From Bacteroidales bacterium UBA2861 (lineage in GTDB: Bacteria > Bacteroidota > Bacteroidia > Bacteroidales > UBA932): 64,000 bases of DNA. The DNA lies in the NCBI GenBank assembly GCA_002350615.1, contig DEFD01000040.1, positions 1 to 64,000 of the forward strand, in the 5' to 3' direction. The translations under genes were made by a program, and so were the position numbers. Shown here piece by piece: positions 1-8,892 of this stretch (position 1 is its first letter; the number at the start of each line of letters is the position of its first letter). The notes below the pieces were generated by a model. It was not told where the DNA came from, searched no databases, and saw nothing but the letters and a program-made list of their open reading frames with translations.

Positions 1-265
1 CATTGTCAAATCACCATTATACGCCCACGCATGAGTCAAATCCCGTTCCACGCAAACCAATCAACACAATCCCAATCACTTACGGAACCCTACATCCCTT
101 CAAAACCGTAAAGACTCCTTACACCACTGTAAAGAATCTTTACAAATTTACGACTTTTTCCGGTTTTGACTATCAAAAAGTGCCGAATAGAGGCAAGCCC
201 AGAGTATCATAACAAAAACAGGCGCTCTCAAAAAATTCGGTGGGGCAAGTGTAGGGCAAGTAAAA
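1..265. other. Gene-free stretch with two tandem 15-bp dyads
   Basis: I see no convincing gene here. Two near-identical dyads, GTAAAGACTCCTTAC (108-122) and GTAAAGAATCTTTAC (129-143), lie 21 bp apart centre to centre, which is two helical turns. The second is a perfect palindrome around one central base. They could be a regulator or recombinase binding site for a gene beyond the left edge. The stretch borders the 3' end of a tRNA gene, a common integration target, but no integrase is visible inside the window. Confidence 0.4.
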
Positions 266-301
266 TAAAAAACGCATCTGAGATGATTCAGATGCGTTTT
301 T
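266..301 (-). terminator. Rho-independent terminator behind tRNA-Arg
   Basis: On the minus strand an 11-bp stem (arms AACGCATCTGA at 271-281 and TCAGATGCGTT at about 288-298 on the plus strand) closes a short loop and is followed by a run of T. It starts 4 bases after the mature 3' end of tRNA-Arg and should end the rplS/tRNA-Arg transcript. Confidence 0.8.
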
Positions 302-305
302 GAAG

Positions 306-379
306 TGACTCCCACAGGACTCAAACCTGTAACCTTTTGATCCGTAGTCAAATGCTCTATTCAATTGAGCTAGGGAGCC
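306..379 (-). tRNA. tRNA-Arg (anticodon ACG)
   Basis: The minus strand folds into a 74-nt cloverleaf. The acceptor stem GGCTCCC pairs with GGGAGTC with one G-T pair, and the discriminator is A. The anticodon stem TTTGA/TCAAA encloses the loop CTACGGA, so the anticodon is ACG (arginine, CGN). The T arm is CAGG-TTTGAGT-CCTG. CCA is not encoded. The gene begins 37 bases behind the rplS stop with no terminator-like T run between, so both may share a transcript. Confidence 0.95.
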
Positions 380-416
380 TTTTACGGATTCCGGACGGGC
401 CGGAAACCTTGCTGTC

Positions 417-803
417 CTAAGCCTCGGCTTCGGCGTTGGCTTTGCGGGCGAAGGAACGCTCTTTGATGCGGGCCTTCTTACCTGCGAGGTCGCGGATGTA
501 GAATATACGTGCGCGACGCACCTTACCGTACTTGTTGACAGTTATGCTGTCGATGAAGGGTGACTGGTAGGGGAAAATCCTTTCCACTCCGATACCGCCG
601 GACACCTTGCGCACCGTGAAGGTACGGGTGAGAGGGGTTGCACCGCTCATCTGTATGACAACACCGCGGAAGTCCTGGAGACGGAATTTGTCGCCTTCCT
701 TGATCTTATAGGTAACCGTGATGGTGTCACCTGCTTTGAATTCAGGGAATTTCGCCACGTTCTCGTTTGCGAAAGCCTGCTCTGCTACTTTAAGTAAATC
801 CAT
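417..803 (-). CDS. rplS: 50S ribosomal protein L19
   Basis: A 128-aa protein of the bL19 family, which sits at the 30S-50S interface of the ribosome. The family core is clear: a basic SH3-like barrel with the stretch FPEFKAGDTITVTYKIKEGD, then FRGVVIQ, SGGIGVERIFPYQSPFI and the basic RARIFYIRDLAGKKARI. The C-terminal tail (KANAEAEA) is a typical short extension. The ATG at 803 is preceded by a leader of about 60 nt and a full consensus promoter at 871-901. tRNA-Arg follows 37 bases downstream. A short GC hairpin (arms TTCCGG/CCGGAA) lies between them but lacks a T run, so it is more likely a processing or stabilising stem than a terminator. Confidence 0.98.
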   Translation of the reverse strand: MDLLKVAEQAFANENVAKFPEFKAGDTITVTYKIKEGDKFRLQDFRGVVIQMSGATPLTRTFTVRKVSGGIGVERIFPYQSPFIDSITVNKYGKVRRARIFYIRDLAGKKARIKERSFARKANAEAEA

Positions 804-870
804 ATCTTAAATGTCCAAAAATAATGCAGCATCGCTGAACCGTTCTGCGAGAGGCTGCCCAAGCGGGTTG

Positions 871-901
871 CAAAGGTAAGAATATTTTTTGAACCTGCAA
901 A
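871..901 (-). promoter_or_regulatory. rplS promoter (TTTG-N19-TACCTTTG)
   Basis: On the minus strand TTTG (898-901) lies exactly 19 bases before TACCTTTG (871-878). This matches the Bacteroidota housekeeping consensus TTTG/TAnnTTTG perfectly and is the cleanest promoter in the window. Confidence 0.85.
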
Positions 902-921
902 TCTTTTTGAATAAAAATCTT

Positions 922-929
922 TAATTTTG
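922..929 (+). promoter_or_regulatory. -7 box TAATTTTG for the esterase gene
   Basis: TAATTTTG matches TAnnTTTG and ends 20 bases before the ATG at 950. No TTTG is seen at the expected -33 spacing, so activity may depend on a regulator. Confidence 0.5.
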
Positions 930-949
930 CGATACTAATAATCTACCAC

Positions 950-2275
950 ATGAAAAGGATAATATGCATTCTCGCCGCAATGTCGGCAATGACGATTTCT
1001 TTCGCCCAAAGTTTCCTGGAATCGGTAACGCTCAGCGTGGACAAAGGCCTGGAAGGGGTTTACGCGAAAGGCGAAACCATAAAGGTCTTTGCCGAAAGCG
1101 GTAAGGACATCCCGGCACTCCTTAAGATATACGAAAATGGGATGCTAAAGGAGAAGAAGGAAATCAGCGTCCCGGCCGGCAAGTCCGAGATATACAGCGC
1201 ATCATACGACAGGGCGGCCGCCCTCATGTTCCGCCTCACGAACCCGGAAAAGCTCAAGGATTCCACCACCGTTGGCGCCATAGTGGCGCCTGAGGAGTTC
1301 CAGCCGGGCTTCGAGGAGCCTGCCGACTTCCGCAAGTTCTGGGACGCCCAGATAAAGAAGATCCGCAAACAGAAGATCAAGGCCAGTCTGGTTCCCGTGG
1401 AAGTACCTGAAAAGTATGAGGACGATTTCGTGTGCTACGACCTGGAGGTGAACTGCGCCGAAGGAGGAGCGCCTGTGCGCGGATATCTGGCCCTCCCCAG
1501 GGGAGCGGAAGCGAAGAGCCTGCCCATTGCCATCTTTGCCCATAGCGCAGGGCTCATCACCAAGTCCTGGACACATTCCACGGTGGAGCGCGCCATTAAG
1601 ATGGCTAAGTACGGCAATGGCGCCATCGGCCTGGACATCAACGCCCACGGCCTGCTCAACGCGCAGGACGAATCCTACTACGAACAGAAGCAGGAAGAAC
1701 TGAAGGATTACGCCAGGCAGCACCCCATAACCGACCATGAAATGTTTTATTTCCGGGGAATGTTCCTGCGCATGGTGCGTGCCCTGGATTACCTCTGCAC
1801 CCTCAAGGAATGGGACGGCAAGACGGTGCTTGTGACCGGCGGCAGCCAGGGAGGAGCGCAAAGCGCAGCCCTCGCAGGACTCGACAGCCGAGTGACCCAC
1901 GTGGTTGTGGATGTTCCCGCGATGTGGGACATGGGCGGCATTCTTGCAGGCCGCACGAGCGCATGGGGCAAGCACCTCGAGCGTGAAGGCGTGGACTCCC
2001 CCGCCGCAAAGATCGTCCCCTACTACGATGCGAGCAATTTCCTTCGTTATTACAAGGGCGAACTTGTAGTAAATGTGGGGCTTATAGACATGACCTGCCC
2101 TCCTGCCGGCGTCTGGTCCGTCTACAATGTGTGCCCTGCGGCCCATAAGGAAATCCATCCCTGCGCATGGAAGGGTCACAGCGCCAAATACTCCGTGCCC
2201 GGTGGCAGGAAAGACGAATTGAAAAAGCACATGGGCGCTTTCCTTGAAGACGCCATCAACGGCTATCTCAAGTAG
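950..2275 (+). CDS. Secreted acetylxylan esterase / cephalosporin-C deacetylase family hydrolase
   Basis: A 441-aa protein with an N-terminal signal peptide (about residues 1-20, ending SFAQ), so it is probably periplasmic or secreted. The C-terminal two thirds form an alpha/beta hydrolase of the AXE1 family, which removes acetyl groups from xylan or other acetylated sugars. The nucleophile elbow is GGSQGG with Ser299. Asp380 (in GLIDMTCPP) and His410 (in WKGHSAKY) complete a plausible triad. The roughly 100 residues before the hydrolase are beta-rich, as in longer family members. It stands alone on the plus strand and converges with dnaJ, with 5 bases between the stops. The true substrate is unknown, but plant or mucin O-acetyl groups are likely. 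Confidence 0.88.
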   Translation: MKRIICILAAMSAMTISFAQSFLESVTLSVDKGLEGVYAKGETIKVFAESGKDIPALLKIYENGMLKEKKEISVPAGKSEIYSASYDRAAALMFRLTNPEKLKDSTTVGAIVAPEEFQPGFEEPADFRKFWDAQIKKIRKQKIKASLVPVEVPEKYEDDFVCYDLEVNCAEGGAPVRGYLALPRGAEAKSLPIAIFAHSAGLITKSWTHSTVERAIKMAKYGNGAIGLDINAHGLLNAQDESYYEQKQEELKDYARQHPITDHEMFYFRGMFLRMVRALDYLCTLKEWDGKTVLVTGGSQGGAQSAALAGLDSRVTHVVVDVPAMWDMGGILAGRTSAWGKHLEREGVDSPAAKIVPYYDASNFLRYYKGELVVNVGLIDMTCPPAGVWSVYNVCPAAHKEIHPCAWKGHSAKYSVPGGRKDELKKHMGAFLEDAINGYLK

Positions 2276-2280
2276 GAGAA

Positions 2281-3444
2281 TCAGAAGTAGCGGCTTTCTT
2301 TTTCGAACAACGCCTTGTCGTCACGGGACGGATCCGGTTTCACGGCATCGGTGGCGGCCAGTTGTTCCACCGCCTCCTTGGCAGCGCCCTTGAGTTTGCG
2401 CGGTATCCAGACAAGGATCTTCACATAAAGGTCGCCTTTCCCGTATCCGTTGAGCACTGGCAGGCCCTTGCCGCGGAGCTTCTGCACGTAGCCGCTCTGC
2501 GTTCCGGCTTCCAGTTTAAGCTTCTGCGGGCCGTCGAGGCATGGAACCGAAATTTCGCAACCCAGCATGGCATCGGTAACGGAAATCACCCTGGTATAGA
2601 AAAGGTTCTCCCCTTCCCTCTTGAGCTGTGCATGAGGCAGTTCCTCCACGACGACAAGGAGGTCGCCGTTGATGCCGCCGCGGGGAGCGCTGTGCCCCTC
2701 GCCGCGAAGGCTGAGCTGCATTCCGTTCTCGACACCGGCAGGGATGCGCACGCGCACGGTTTCCTTACGGCGTTCAAGTCCGGTGCCTTTGCAGCGCGGG
2801 CATGGATTGGAAACGATCTTTCCCTCTCCCCCGCACTGAGGGCAAGTCCTTGAACTGGAGAAGAATCCCATTCTCTGGAACACCTGCCCGCTTCCCTGAC
2901 AGGTAGGGCAGACTTTGATGTCAGATGCATTCCTGGCGCCTCGTCCGCCGCAGTCCGGGCAGGGGCGGTTGCGTTCTATCACCACCTCTTTCTCGCATCC
3001 CGCGGCTATTTCTTCCAGCGTCAGGCGCACCCGTGTACGGATATCCCTGCCGCGCATTACGCCGGGACCGGAAGAGCGTCCGCCGCCGCCGAACAGATCG
3101 CTGAAACTGAATCCGCCTCCGCCGAAACCTCCTCCGAAAAGATTGTTGAGGATATCGTTCAGATTGCCGAATCCCTGGCTGAAATCAGGTCCTGCCTGAC
3201 CATCCACGCCGGCAAAGCCGAACTGGTCGTAACGGGACTTCTTCTCAGGATCCGAAAGCACGGAATAAGCTTCCGAGGCCTCCTTGAATTTCTCCTCGGC
3301 TTCTTTTTTCTGAGCTTCGGAATCGTCCACATGGCGGTCCGGATGCCATTTAAGCGCAGCCTTGCGATAGGCCTGCTTTATATCATCGAGGCTTGCGTCC
3401 TTACCGACGCCGAGCACTTCGTAGTAATCTCTTTTTTCTGCCAT
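2281..3444 (-). CDS. dnaJ: Chaperone protein DnaJ
   Basis: A 387-aa type I Hsp40 that delivers unfolded clients to DnaK and stimulates its ATPase. All family parts are present in order: the J domain with HPD at 34-36, a Gly/Phe-rich linker, four zinc-binding CxxCxGxG repeats (CPDCGGRG, CPTCQGSG, CPQCGGEG, CPRCKGTG) and two C-terminal substrate-binding beta domains. It follows grpE by 32 bases and is probably cotranscribed with it. No dnaK is in the window. No CIRCE-like element is seen upstream. Confidence 0.98.
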   Translation of the reverse strand: MAEKRDYYEVLGVGKDASLDDIKQAYRKAALKWHPDRHVDDSEAQKKEAEEKFKEASEAYSVLSDPEKKSRYDQFGFAGVDGQAGPDFSQGFGNLNDILNNLFGGGFGGGGFSFSDLFGGGGRSSGPGVMRGRDIRTRVRLTLEEIAAGCEKEVVIERNRPCPDCGGRGARNASDIKVCPTCQGSGQVFQRMGFFSSSRTCPQCGGEGKIVSNPCPRCKGTGLERRKETVRVRIPAGVENGMQLSLRGEGHSAPRGGINGDLLVVVEELPHAQLKREGENLFYTRVISVTDAMLGCEISVPCLDGPQKLKLEAGTQSGYVQKLRGKGLPVLNGYGKGDLYVKILVWIPRKLKGAAKEAVEQLAATDAVKPDPSRDDKALFEKESRYF

Positions 3445-3476
3445 AATAAAGCCTCTTCTTACACTACTTCATAATA

Positions 3477-3992
3477 TCAGGCACCTACGACGACTTTGGC
3501 GTAACGCAGCACCTTGCCGTTGAGTTTGTAGCCTGTCTGCACCACGTCTATCACCATTCCCTTCTGCTCGGGAGCGGATGCCGGGAACTGTGTCACAGCC
3601 TCGTGCAGGTCCGTGTCGAACTTCTGGCCCCTGGCCTCGATAACCTCCAGGCCGCGGGTCTTCAGATATGCCATGAGCTTGTCGTAAATAAGCCTGGTGC
3701 CCTCCTTTGCAGCATCGTCGGAAGATTTTTCCAGAAGCGCGATAGCCCTTTCGCAATCGTCCAGCACGGGGAGAAGTCCCTCGATGGTATCGGCTGCCGC
3801 CGAACTCACCAGGGCGAGCCTGTCCTCCGCACTGCGTCGGCGGAAAGTCTCGAACTCCGCCATGAGACGGATGTAATCGTCATGCTCCTTGCCGAGTTTC
3901 CCTTCAAGTTCTTCTATCTTCTTTTTTAAATCTTCCTTGGGTTTGGGCTGTTTGCCAGCCTGCTGTTTCTTATTTTCTTCTGCCATAATCAA
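3477..3992 (-). CDS. grpE: Nucleotide exchange factor GrpE
   Basis: A 171-aa protein that releases ADP from DnaK. The N-terminal third is lysine/glutamate-rich and predicted to form the long GrpE coiled coil. The central RLMAEFETFRRR and the C-terminal beta domain (DLHEAVTQFP, then VVQTGYKLNGKVLRYAKVVV) are the family signature. The ORF can be read from 3992 as MIMAEENKK; an internal ATG two codons later (3986) is equally possible. First gene of the grpE-dnaJ operon, with a -7 box at 4048-4055. Confidence 0.97.
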   Translation of the reverse strand: MIMAEENKKQQAGKQPKPKEDLKKKIEELEGKLGKEHDDYIRLMAEFETFRRRSAEDRLALVSSAAADTIEGLLPVLDDCERAIALLEKSSDDAAKEGTRLIYDKLMAYLKTRGLEVIEARGQKFDTDLHEAVTQFPASAPEQKGMVIDVVQTGYKLNGKVLRYAKVVVGA

Positions 3993-4047
3993 TAATTTAG
4001 CGGATTCCGCCCGGGCTCTTTCGGAGCGCTTCGGGAGAAATCCGCTG

Positions 4048-4055
4048 CAAAGATA
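4048..4055 (-). promoter_or_regulatory. -7 box TATCTTTG for grpE-dnaJ
   Basis: The minus strand reads TATCTTTG, a full match to TAnnTTTG, 55 bases before the grpE start. A convincing -33 TTTG is not seen at 19-21 bases. Confidence 0.55.
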
Positions 4056-4093
4056 ATCAAATCTTCTGCCAAGGAGAAGTTCCTGACAGAATG

Positions 4094-6448
4094 TCAGAGA
4101 GTCACGCTGAAATGATGTCCTCCGGCATCAACATCACGACTGCTTCCGTCTGGGAGATGGATCTCCGTCTTGACAGGAACTTCGACATCCCAGTCGAACA
4201 CGCCTTCCTTGACAGTCCAGTTGCTGACAATCTTGCCGGTAGGGGCCTGCCATGAGCATTTCACCCAGTCGAGGCCTTCGATGGGCCAGGGCTCGAGAAG
4301 TATCTTTGTGTAGCCGGGCTCTGCCGCGCGGATGCCTGCCAGATACTCGTAGTCCCAGATGAGGAAGTCGCCGATCATCATCACGTGGTTCATGGAATTC
4401 ATGCTGGGATCCGCCGTATTGCCGTTCCAGAGCTCCCAGATGGTGGTCGCTCCCTGTTCAGCCATGTATCCCCAGCTGGGATATGTGGTGTTGGAGGCAA
4501 TCTTGAGGGCGAGATCCGGCCTGCCGTACTCGGTGAGGGTACGCAGCAGGACCATCACGCCTACGAGGCCGCAGCTCACGTGTCCGCCGCACTCAACCTC
4601 GGTCTTGTGGACGATCTGGGCGAAAACATCTTTCTCGCGACCTTCAGGGACCAGTCCGAAATAGAGCGAAAGCAGATTGGCGGTTACAGTATTGTTGTCG
4701 TACCAGCCGCCTTCGTTGAAATAGCGGGCATTGTATTCCTTGCGGGTGTTTTCCCGCTCCTCTGCCCACAGCTGACTGTCTTCGGGATACCCGGCGATGG
4801 GGGCGAATTCCTCAAGTTTCCCGGCAAGCCAGTAGTAGAAGGTGGTGGAAAGGACGGGGCCGGCGGTAATCCTCGCAGGATCCTGGGAATGAATCATTTC
4901 AAGGGATTCGGGAGGTACGCACCAGTCGCCGTAACGGTCCTGGGTTATGATGCCGTTGTCGCTGTACCTGTCTTTCATGTAGAGCATCCACTTCTTCATT
5001 GCAGGATAGTGCTTTACGATCACGGATTTATCGCCGAAACGGCGGTAAACCATGTCGGAAGAGGTGACGAATGCGGCAGGCCAGGTCATATTGTCCCGGC
5101 TTGACGACCAATATGCAGGAGCGATGTTGGGGAGCCGCCCGGCTTCATTCTGGCAGTCTTCTATATCCTGTATCCATTTAAGATAAAGCAGATGGTTGTC
5201 GAAAAGGTAGCTCTCGCCGTAGCAGTTCATGGTGCGATCCCCGAGCCAGCCGTGACGCTCGTCGCGCTGAGGGCAGTCCGTGGGCATGCCGGCATAATTG
5301 CTGCGGATGCCGCGATAGCAGTTGGCATATACCATGTTGATTACGGGATTGGAGCACTCGAAACTGCCGGTGCTTGCCATCTTGTCATAGAAGACCTCGC
5401 CTTCGAAATCGGAGATACGCGGTTTTTTCCGCAGTCCTTTCACCTCGACATACCTGAAACCGTGATACACGAACTCGGGATGCCAGCTGAAGGCGGCGCC
5501 ATCCTTGGCAATGTAGCGGTCGGTGACGCGGGCCTGACGGAGGTTGGCGGTGTAAATGGAACCGTCATCGTTTAGCCTTTCGGCGAAGCGCAGCGAGAGG
5601 GTGTCGCCCTGCTTGAGACCGGAAGCCTTGATTGAAAGGCGGCCTACCATGTTGATGCCCATATCGAGCACATAGTAATCATCCACCTTGCTGATGGAAA
5701 CCGGCTTCACATGGTCCTGGACGGCCTGGTTGGGGTTGAACTGGCCTACCAGCTCACCTTCGGGAGCATCGGCGGGGGCAGCGTATCCCCAGGATGAATC
5801 GTCATATCCGGGAAGGGTCCAGGCGCGGCCGAAAGCCTTGTTGGCATCGAAGGTTTCACCGTCGTAGATATTGTTTGCTCGGATGGCGCCGTCGGTGCTG
5901 AAACGCCATGTGGTGTCGCTGAGCACGGAAAGGCTGCGGCCGTCCTCCATTTCTATATCGAGCTGATAAAGCAGCTGGGGCAGACCGAAGTGCGCGCAGT
6001 TGCGGACGTTCACTTCCGGAGTCTTGATTCGCGCCGAGGTCCACCTTCCGTTGCCGAGGCACACCGCGAAGGCATTCTCCCCTTTCCTGAGGGCGGCGGT
6101 AACGTCATAAGCATTGAAATACACGTGCTTGTTGAACTGGGAAGGGGTGGGGGCGCAAAGCTGGCCGGCAGTGATCTCCTCACCGTTGATCCAGGCCCTG
6201 TACCAACCGAGACCGCATATGTTGAGAGTGGCCTTCGCCACCTTGCCGTCGATCTCCGCTTCGGTGCGCAGATAGCGCGCAGGGGCCACTGTAAATCCCC
6301 AGATTCTGTCTTCCGGCGAAGATCCGCCTATCCATTCGGCGGTCCAGGCGAGAGATTCGGGGGAAAGTATCAATTCATAAACATTATCCTTCTTGCAGGA
6401 TACAACAAGCGCAGAAAGCGCTGCAAGGAACAGAGCCAGACGTTTCAT
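4094..6448 (-). CDS. GH78 alpha-L-rhamnosidase lipoprotein
   Basis: A 784-aa protein with a lipoprotein signal peptide (Cys18 in VVSCKK), so it is likely anchored in the outer or inner membrane facing out. The domain order fits family GH78: an N-terminal beta-sandwich with a carbohydrate-binding GWYRAWINGE motif (about 80-90), a second beta domain, and an (alpha/alpha)6 barrel. The barrel holds DCPQRDERHGWLGD (391-404), which carries the acidic residues of the GH78 active site, and IWELWNG with Glu672 in the position of the catalytic base. It would release terminal rhamnose from plant polysaccharides or glycosides. It starts only 17 bases behind an ABC permease gene and has no visible promoter, so it may be the last gene of the efflux operon, an unusual partner. 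Confidence 0.92.
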   Translation of the reverse strand: MKRLALFLAALSALVVSCKKDNVYELILSPESLAWTAEWIGGSSPEDRIWGFTVAPARYLRTEAEIDGKVAKATLNICGLGWYRAWINGEEITAGQLCAPTPSQFNKHVYFNAYDVTAALRKGENAFAVCLGNGRWTSARIKTPEVNVRNCAHFGLPQLLYQLDIEMEDGRSLSVLSDTTWRFSTDGAIRANNIYDGETFDANKAFGRAWTLPGYDDSSWGYAAPADAPEGELVGQFNPNQAVQDHVKPVSISKVDDYYVLDMGINMVGRLSIKASGLKQGDTLSLRFAERLNDDGSIYTANLRQARVTDRYIAKDGAAFSWHPEFVYHGFRYVEVKGLRKKPRISDFEGEVFYDKMASTGSFECSNPVINMVYANCYRGIRSNYAGMPTDCPQRDERHGWLGDRTMNCYGESYLFDNHLLYLKWIQDIEDCQNEAGRLPNIAPAYWSSSRDNMTWPAAFVTSSDMVYRRFGDKSVIVKHYPAMKKWMLYMKDRYSDNGIITQDRYGDWCVPPESLEMIHSQDPARITAGPVLSTTFYYWLAGKLEEFAPIAGYPEDSQLWAEERENTRKEYNARYFNEGGWYDNNTVTANLLSLYFGLVPEGREKDVFAQIVHKTEVECGGHVSCGLVGVMVLLRTLTEYGRPDLALKIASNTTYPSWGYMAEQGATTIWELWNGNTADPSMNSMNHVMMIGDFLIWDYEYLAGIRAAEPGYTKILLEPWPIEGLDWVKCSWQAPTGKIVSNWTVKEGVFDWDVEVPVKTEIHLPDGSSRDVDAGGHHFSVTL

Positions 6449-6465
6449 ATCCTCAAATGTAGGGA

Positions 6466-7713
6466 TTATTTCTCTGTTTTCCTATATCGCTGGCGCGCCT
6501 CGAAGAAATTGCTGACTATTTCATCCTTGTGCCTTATGACATAGTTCTCCAGATAGACTGCGATGCATGCCGTGACGAAATAGACTATCGTCTGGATATG
6601 CAGGTATCGCACAAGGTCCAGCTCCGTCACCAGGTCCGCGCCGGCGGTATTCATATTGATGAAGGCCGGAGCACCGAAGGTGGTGGGGAGAAGATAGGAG
6701 AAGTACTTCCAGAAGGCGGGGAAGGCTGTAGTAGGCCAGCTGCATCCTGTGAGGAAGAGGCATACCGGGGACATGAACAGAAGCAGGATGAACACCGATT
6801 CGCGCCTCGTGATCAGGGTACTCCATGTCATGGAGAAGAAGACGCAGTCCACCACGAAAATGGTCACAAGGTAAACGATGTCGGCGAAATCCCCGCGCTG
6901 GGGGAATTTGAACATCGCCGGAACGATGCAGGCGACATAGAGACCTATTATCATGAAGATAAGCCAGTAAGCGCCTCCGCGTCCAAGGACTATGCGCACC
7001 ACTCCCCTGCCTCGCATGGCTCCCGGGAGCGTTGCGAAGCTGCGGTTTTCTTCGCGCTGAGTACCTGCTATAAGGCTCATTACATAGAACATCACCTGCT
7101 GTATGATGAGCAGGAAAATCGCCGAAAGCAGGAAGATGCTGTATGAGAAGGCCCTGTTGTAAGGATTGTTGTCCTCATACTGTATGGTGTGGACGCTCTG
7201 GGCGGCCTCCTGGGCCGTGAGCCCGGAATCCATGAACCTGTCGATTTTGATTTCGTTGATTTCGCTGAGCATCACGAACTCGCTGCCCATCAGCAGGTTC
7301 TTGTAATAAAGGAAGCTGCTCATGTCCGCGTAGATGGAGAACTTGGCCGTCTGCCTGGAAGCCAGCACGTCGCCGAAATCGGAGGGGAAATATATGATGC
7401 CGTTGACTTTGCGCTTCTGGAAGAGTTCCCGCGCTTCCTGCATATCGGTGCAGTGCGCGACTATCGCCACTTCCCTCGTCGCGTCTATCTCCCGGATCAT
7501 CCGGCGGGAGTCGGAGCAGTCCGCTTCGTCCACCACCGCTATCGGGGTGTCCTCCAGCACTCCGTTGCTGTACATATAGTTATACAGTATGGGATAGAGG
7601 AAGCCTGCGGCGATGAGAATAATCATCGCCCCTCCGTCATGGATGAGAAGCTTCAGTTCCCTGTTGAAAACCAGCAGGGCATCTTTCAGGACAGTTTTTA
7701 TATACTTCAGCAT
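6466..7713 (-). CDS. ABC-2 type transporter permease
   Basis: A 415-aa membrane protein of the YhhJ/YbhR-like ABC-2 permease family. It has one N-terminal helix (about 29-47), a large periplasmic domain with the family stretches TPIAVVDEADCSDSRRMIREI and VNGIIYFPSDFG, and five C-terminal membrane segments. The neighbouring gene encodes a paralogue, and the two probably form a heterodimeric inner-membrane channel coupled to the HlyD and TolC proteins upstream. It begins 3 bases after the preceding stop. No ATP-binding subunit is encoded in this operon. Exported substrates for such systems are usually drugs, bile acids or lipids; the sequence does not say which. Confidence 0.9.
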   Translation of the reverse strand: MLKYIKTVLKDALLVFNRELKLLIHDGGAMIILIAAGFLYPILYNYMYSNGVLEDTPIAVVDEADCSDSRRMIREIDATREVAIVAHCTDMQEARELFQKRKVNGIIYFPSDFGDVLASRQTAKFSIYADMSSFLYYKNLLMGSEFVMLSEINEIKIDRFMDSGLTAQEAAQSVHTIQYEDNNPYNRAFSYSIFLLSAIFLLIIQQVMFYVMSLIAGTQREENRSFATLPGAMRGRGVVRIVLGRGGAYWLIFMIIGLYVACIVPAMFKFPQRGDFADIVYLVTIFVVDCVFFSMTWSTLITRRESVFILLLFMSPVCLFLTGCSWPTTAFPAFWKYFSYLLPTTFGAPAFINMNTAGADLVTELDLVRYLHIQTIVYFVTACIAVYLENYVIRHKDEIVSNFFEARQRYRKTEK

Positions 7714-7716
7714 GAC

Positions 7717-8892
7717 TCAGTTCCTCTCGTAATCCTGATAAATATAGGCATGCTCCAGGCGCTTCATCACGAAGGCCGGCAGAAGCAGGAAAAGCAGCAG
7801 CACCGCGGCATAGACATACCATCCTGCGAATCCGGAGGCGAAAATCCCTTCCTGGATGTAAAACATGTAGTAGTAGCGAAGCGGATACATGTAGGACAGC
7901 CCCCTCAGCGGCAGCGGCATTGCCTCTATGGGCAGGGTGAAGCCGGTGAGCGAGAGGCCCAGCACGCTGTAAAGGGAGCCTACACTGATGGCGAAACGGC
8001 ACACGGGCACGCATCCTATTATGAATACGCCTACGGATTCAGCGGCGATGATCATGAGGAATACCGCCAGCAGCATGTTCCCGAGCTTTCCGGCAAGGGG
8101 GAAACCCATCCATTTGTAGAGGATGAGCTCAAGGGAAAAGCCTATCGCCGTAAAGAGCAGGGTATAAAGCAGGAACTTGCCAGCAAGGGCGTTTGTGATG
8201 TTCCCGGCAGTATCCAGCAGATGGCGTGAGGTGCCGTATTTGAGCTCGGTGCCAAGGGAATATATCATGATGATGACTATCACCATCTGGAGCATTCCCG
8301 GCAGCATCATGTTTGCGAGGTAGGCCCCGTAGTTCATGGTGGCGTTGCCTATCTGGTGGATGTCGATGTCCACGGGACGAAGCAGGCCGTCCATCTGCGA
8401 AGGAGCCACTCCTTTGGCCTGCAGCACGTTACGCTGCACCGCACCGGCAGTGAGGTTCACCATGGTAAGGAGGTCCTTCCATGCCAGCGAACCGCCCAGG
8501 AAGTAGAGGCCGTTTATGTAGAAGCTGATTGTCGGCTGCCTCTGGGACTGGATGTCGCGGTTGAAGCCTTCCGGCAGGATGCATATAGAGGTGATGTCGC
8601 CGCTCTGCAGATGGCGCCTCGCCTCTTCGAAAGTGTCGAAGTGCACTACCTTGCCCAGCTGGGTGGCATCGAGCTGGCTCGCGAAATTGCGGGAGGTGGA
8701 GCTCCCGTCAAGGTCCACTATGGCGATGGGAACGTCGCTGGGCACACCTTCCTTGAGGAAGCTCAGATAAAACACCGTGCAGAAGAGCATCACCAGCACT
8801 GAGCCGATGAGATAGATCGGCCGTTTCTGCCAGATCCTCAGCTCTCGCCGCACGACGTCGCGTATCTGCTTGACCGATTTCATCTTACTCAT
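7717..8892 (-). CDS. ABC-2 type transporter permease
   Basis: A 391-aa paralogue of the next gene with the same layout: an N-terminal helix after a basic VRRELRIWQKRPIY start, a periplasmic domain with VPIAIVDLDGSSTSRNFASQ and ITSICILPEGF, and five hydrophobic C-terminal segments. Its start overlaps the end of the hlyD-type gene by 8 bases, which points to translational coupling. It should form the membrane pore of a tripartite exporter with its neighbours. Confidence 0.9.
   Translation of the reverse strand: MSKMKSVKQIRDVVRRELRIWQKRPIYLIGSVLVMLFCTVFYLSFLKEGVPSDVPIAIVDLDGSSTSRNFASQLDATQLGKVVHFDTFEEARRHLQSGDITSICILPEGFNRDIQSQRQPTISFYINGLYFLGGSLAWKDLLTMVNLTAGAVQRNVLQAKGVAPSQMDGLLRPVDIDIHQIGNATMNYGAYLANMMLPGMLQMVIVIIMIYSLGTELKYGTSRHLLDTAGNITNALAGKFLLYTLLFTAIGFSLELILYKWMGFPLAGKLGNMLLAVFLMIIAAESVGVFIIGCVPVCRFAISVGSLYSVLGLSLTGFTLPIEAMPLPLRGLSYMYPLRYYYMFYIQEGIFASGFAGWYVYAAVLLLFLLLPAFVMKRLEHAYIYQDYERN

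Noticed and set aside
3..212. Possible 69-aa gene at the left edge
   Set aside because: No coding bias, no family resemblance, and it contains the two palindromes and A/T-rich promoter-like sequence.
380..416. GC hairpin between rplS and tRNA-Arg as a terminator
   Set aside because: Only 6 bp with no T run on the minus strand; the proper terminator lies behind the tRNA.
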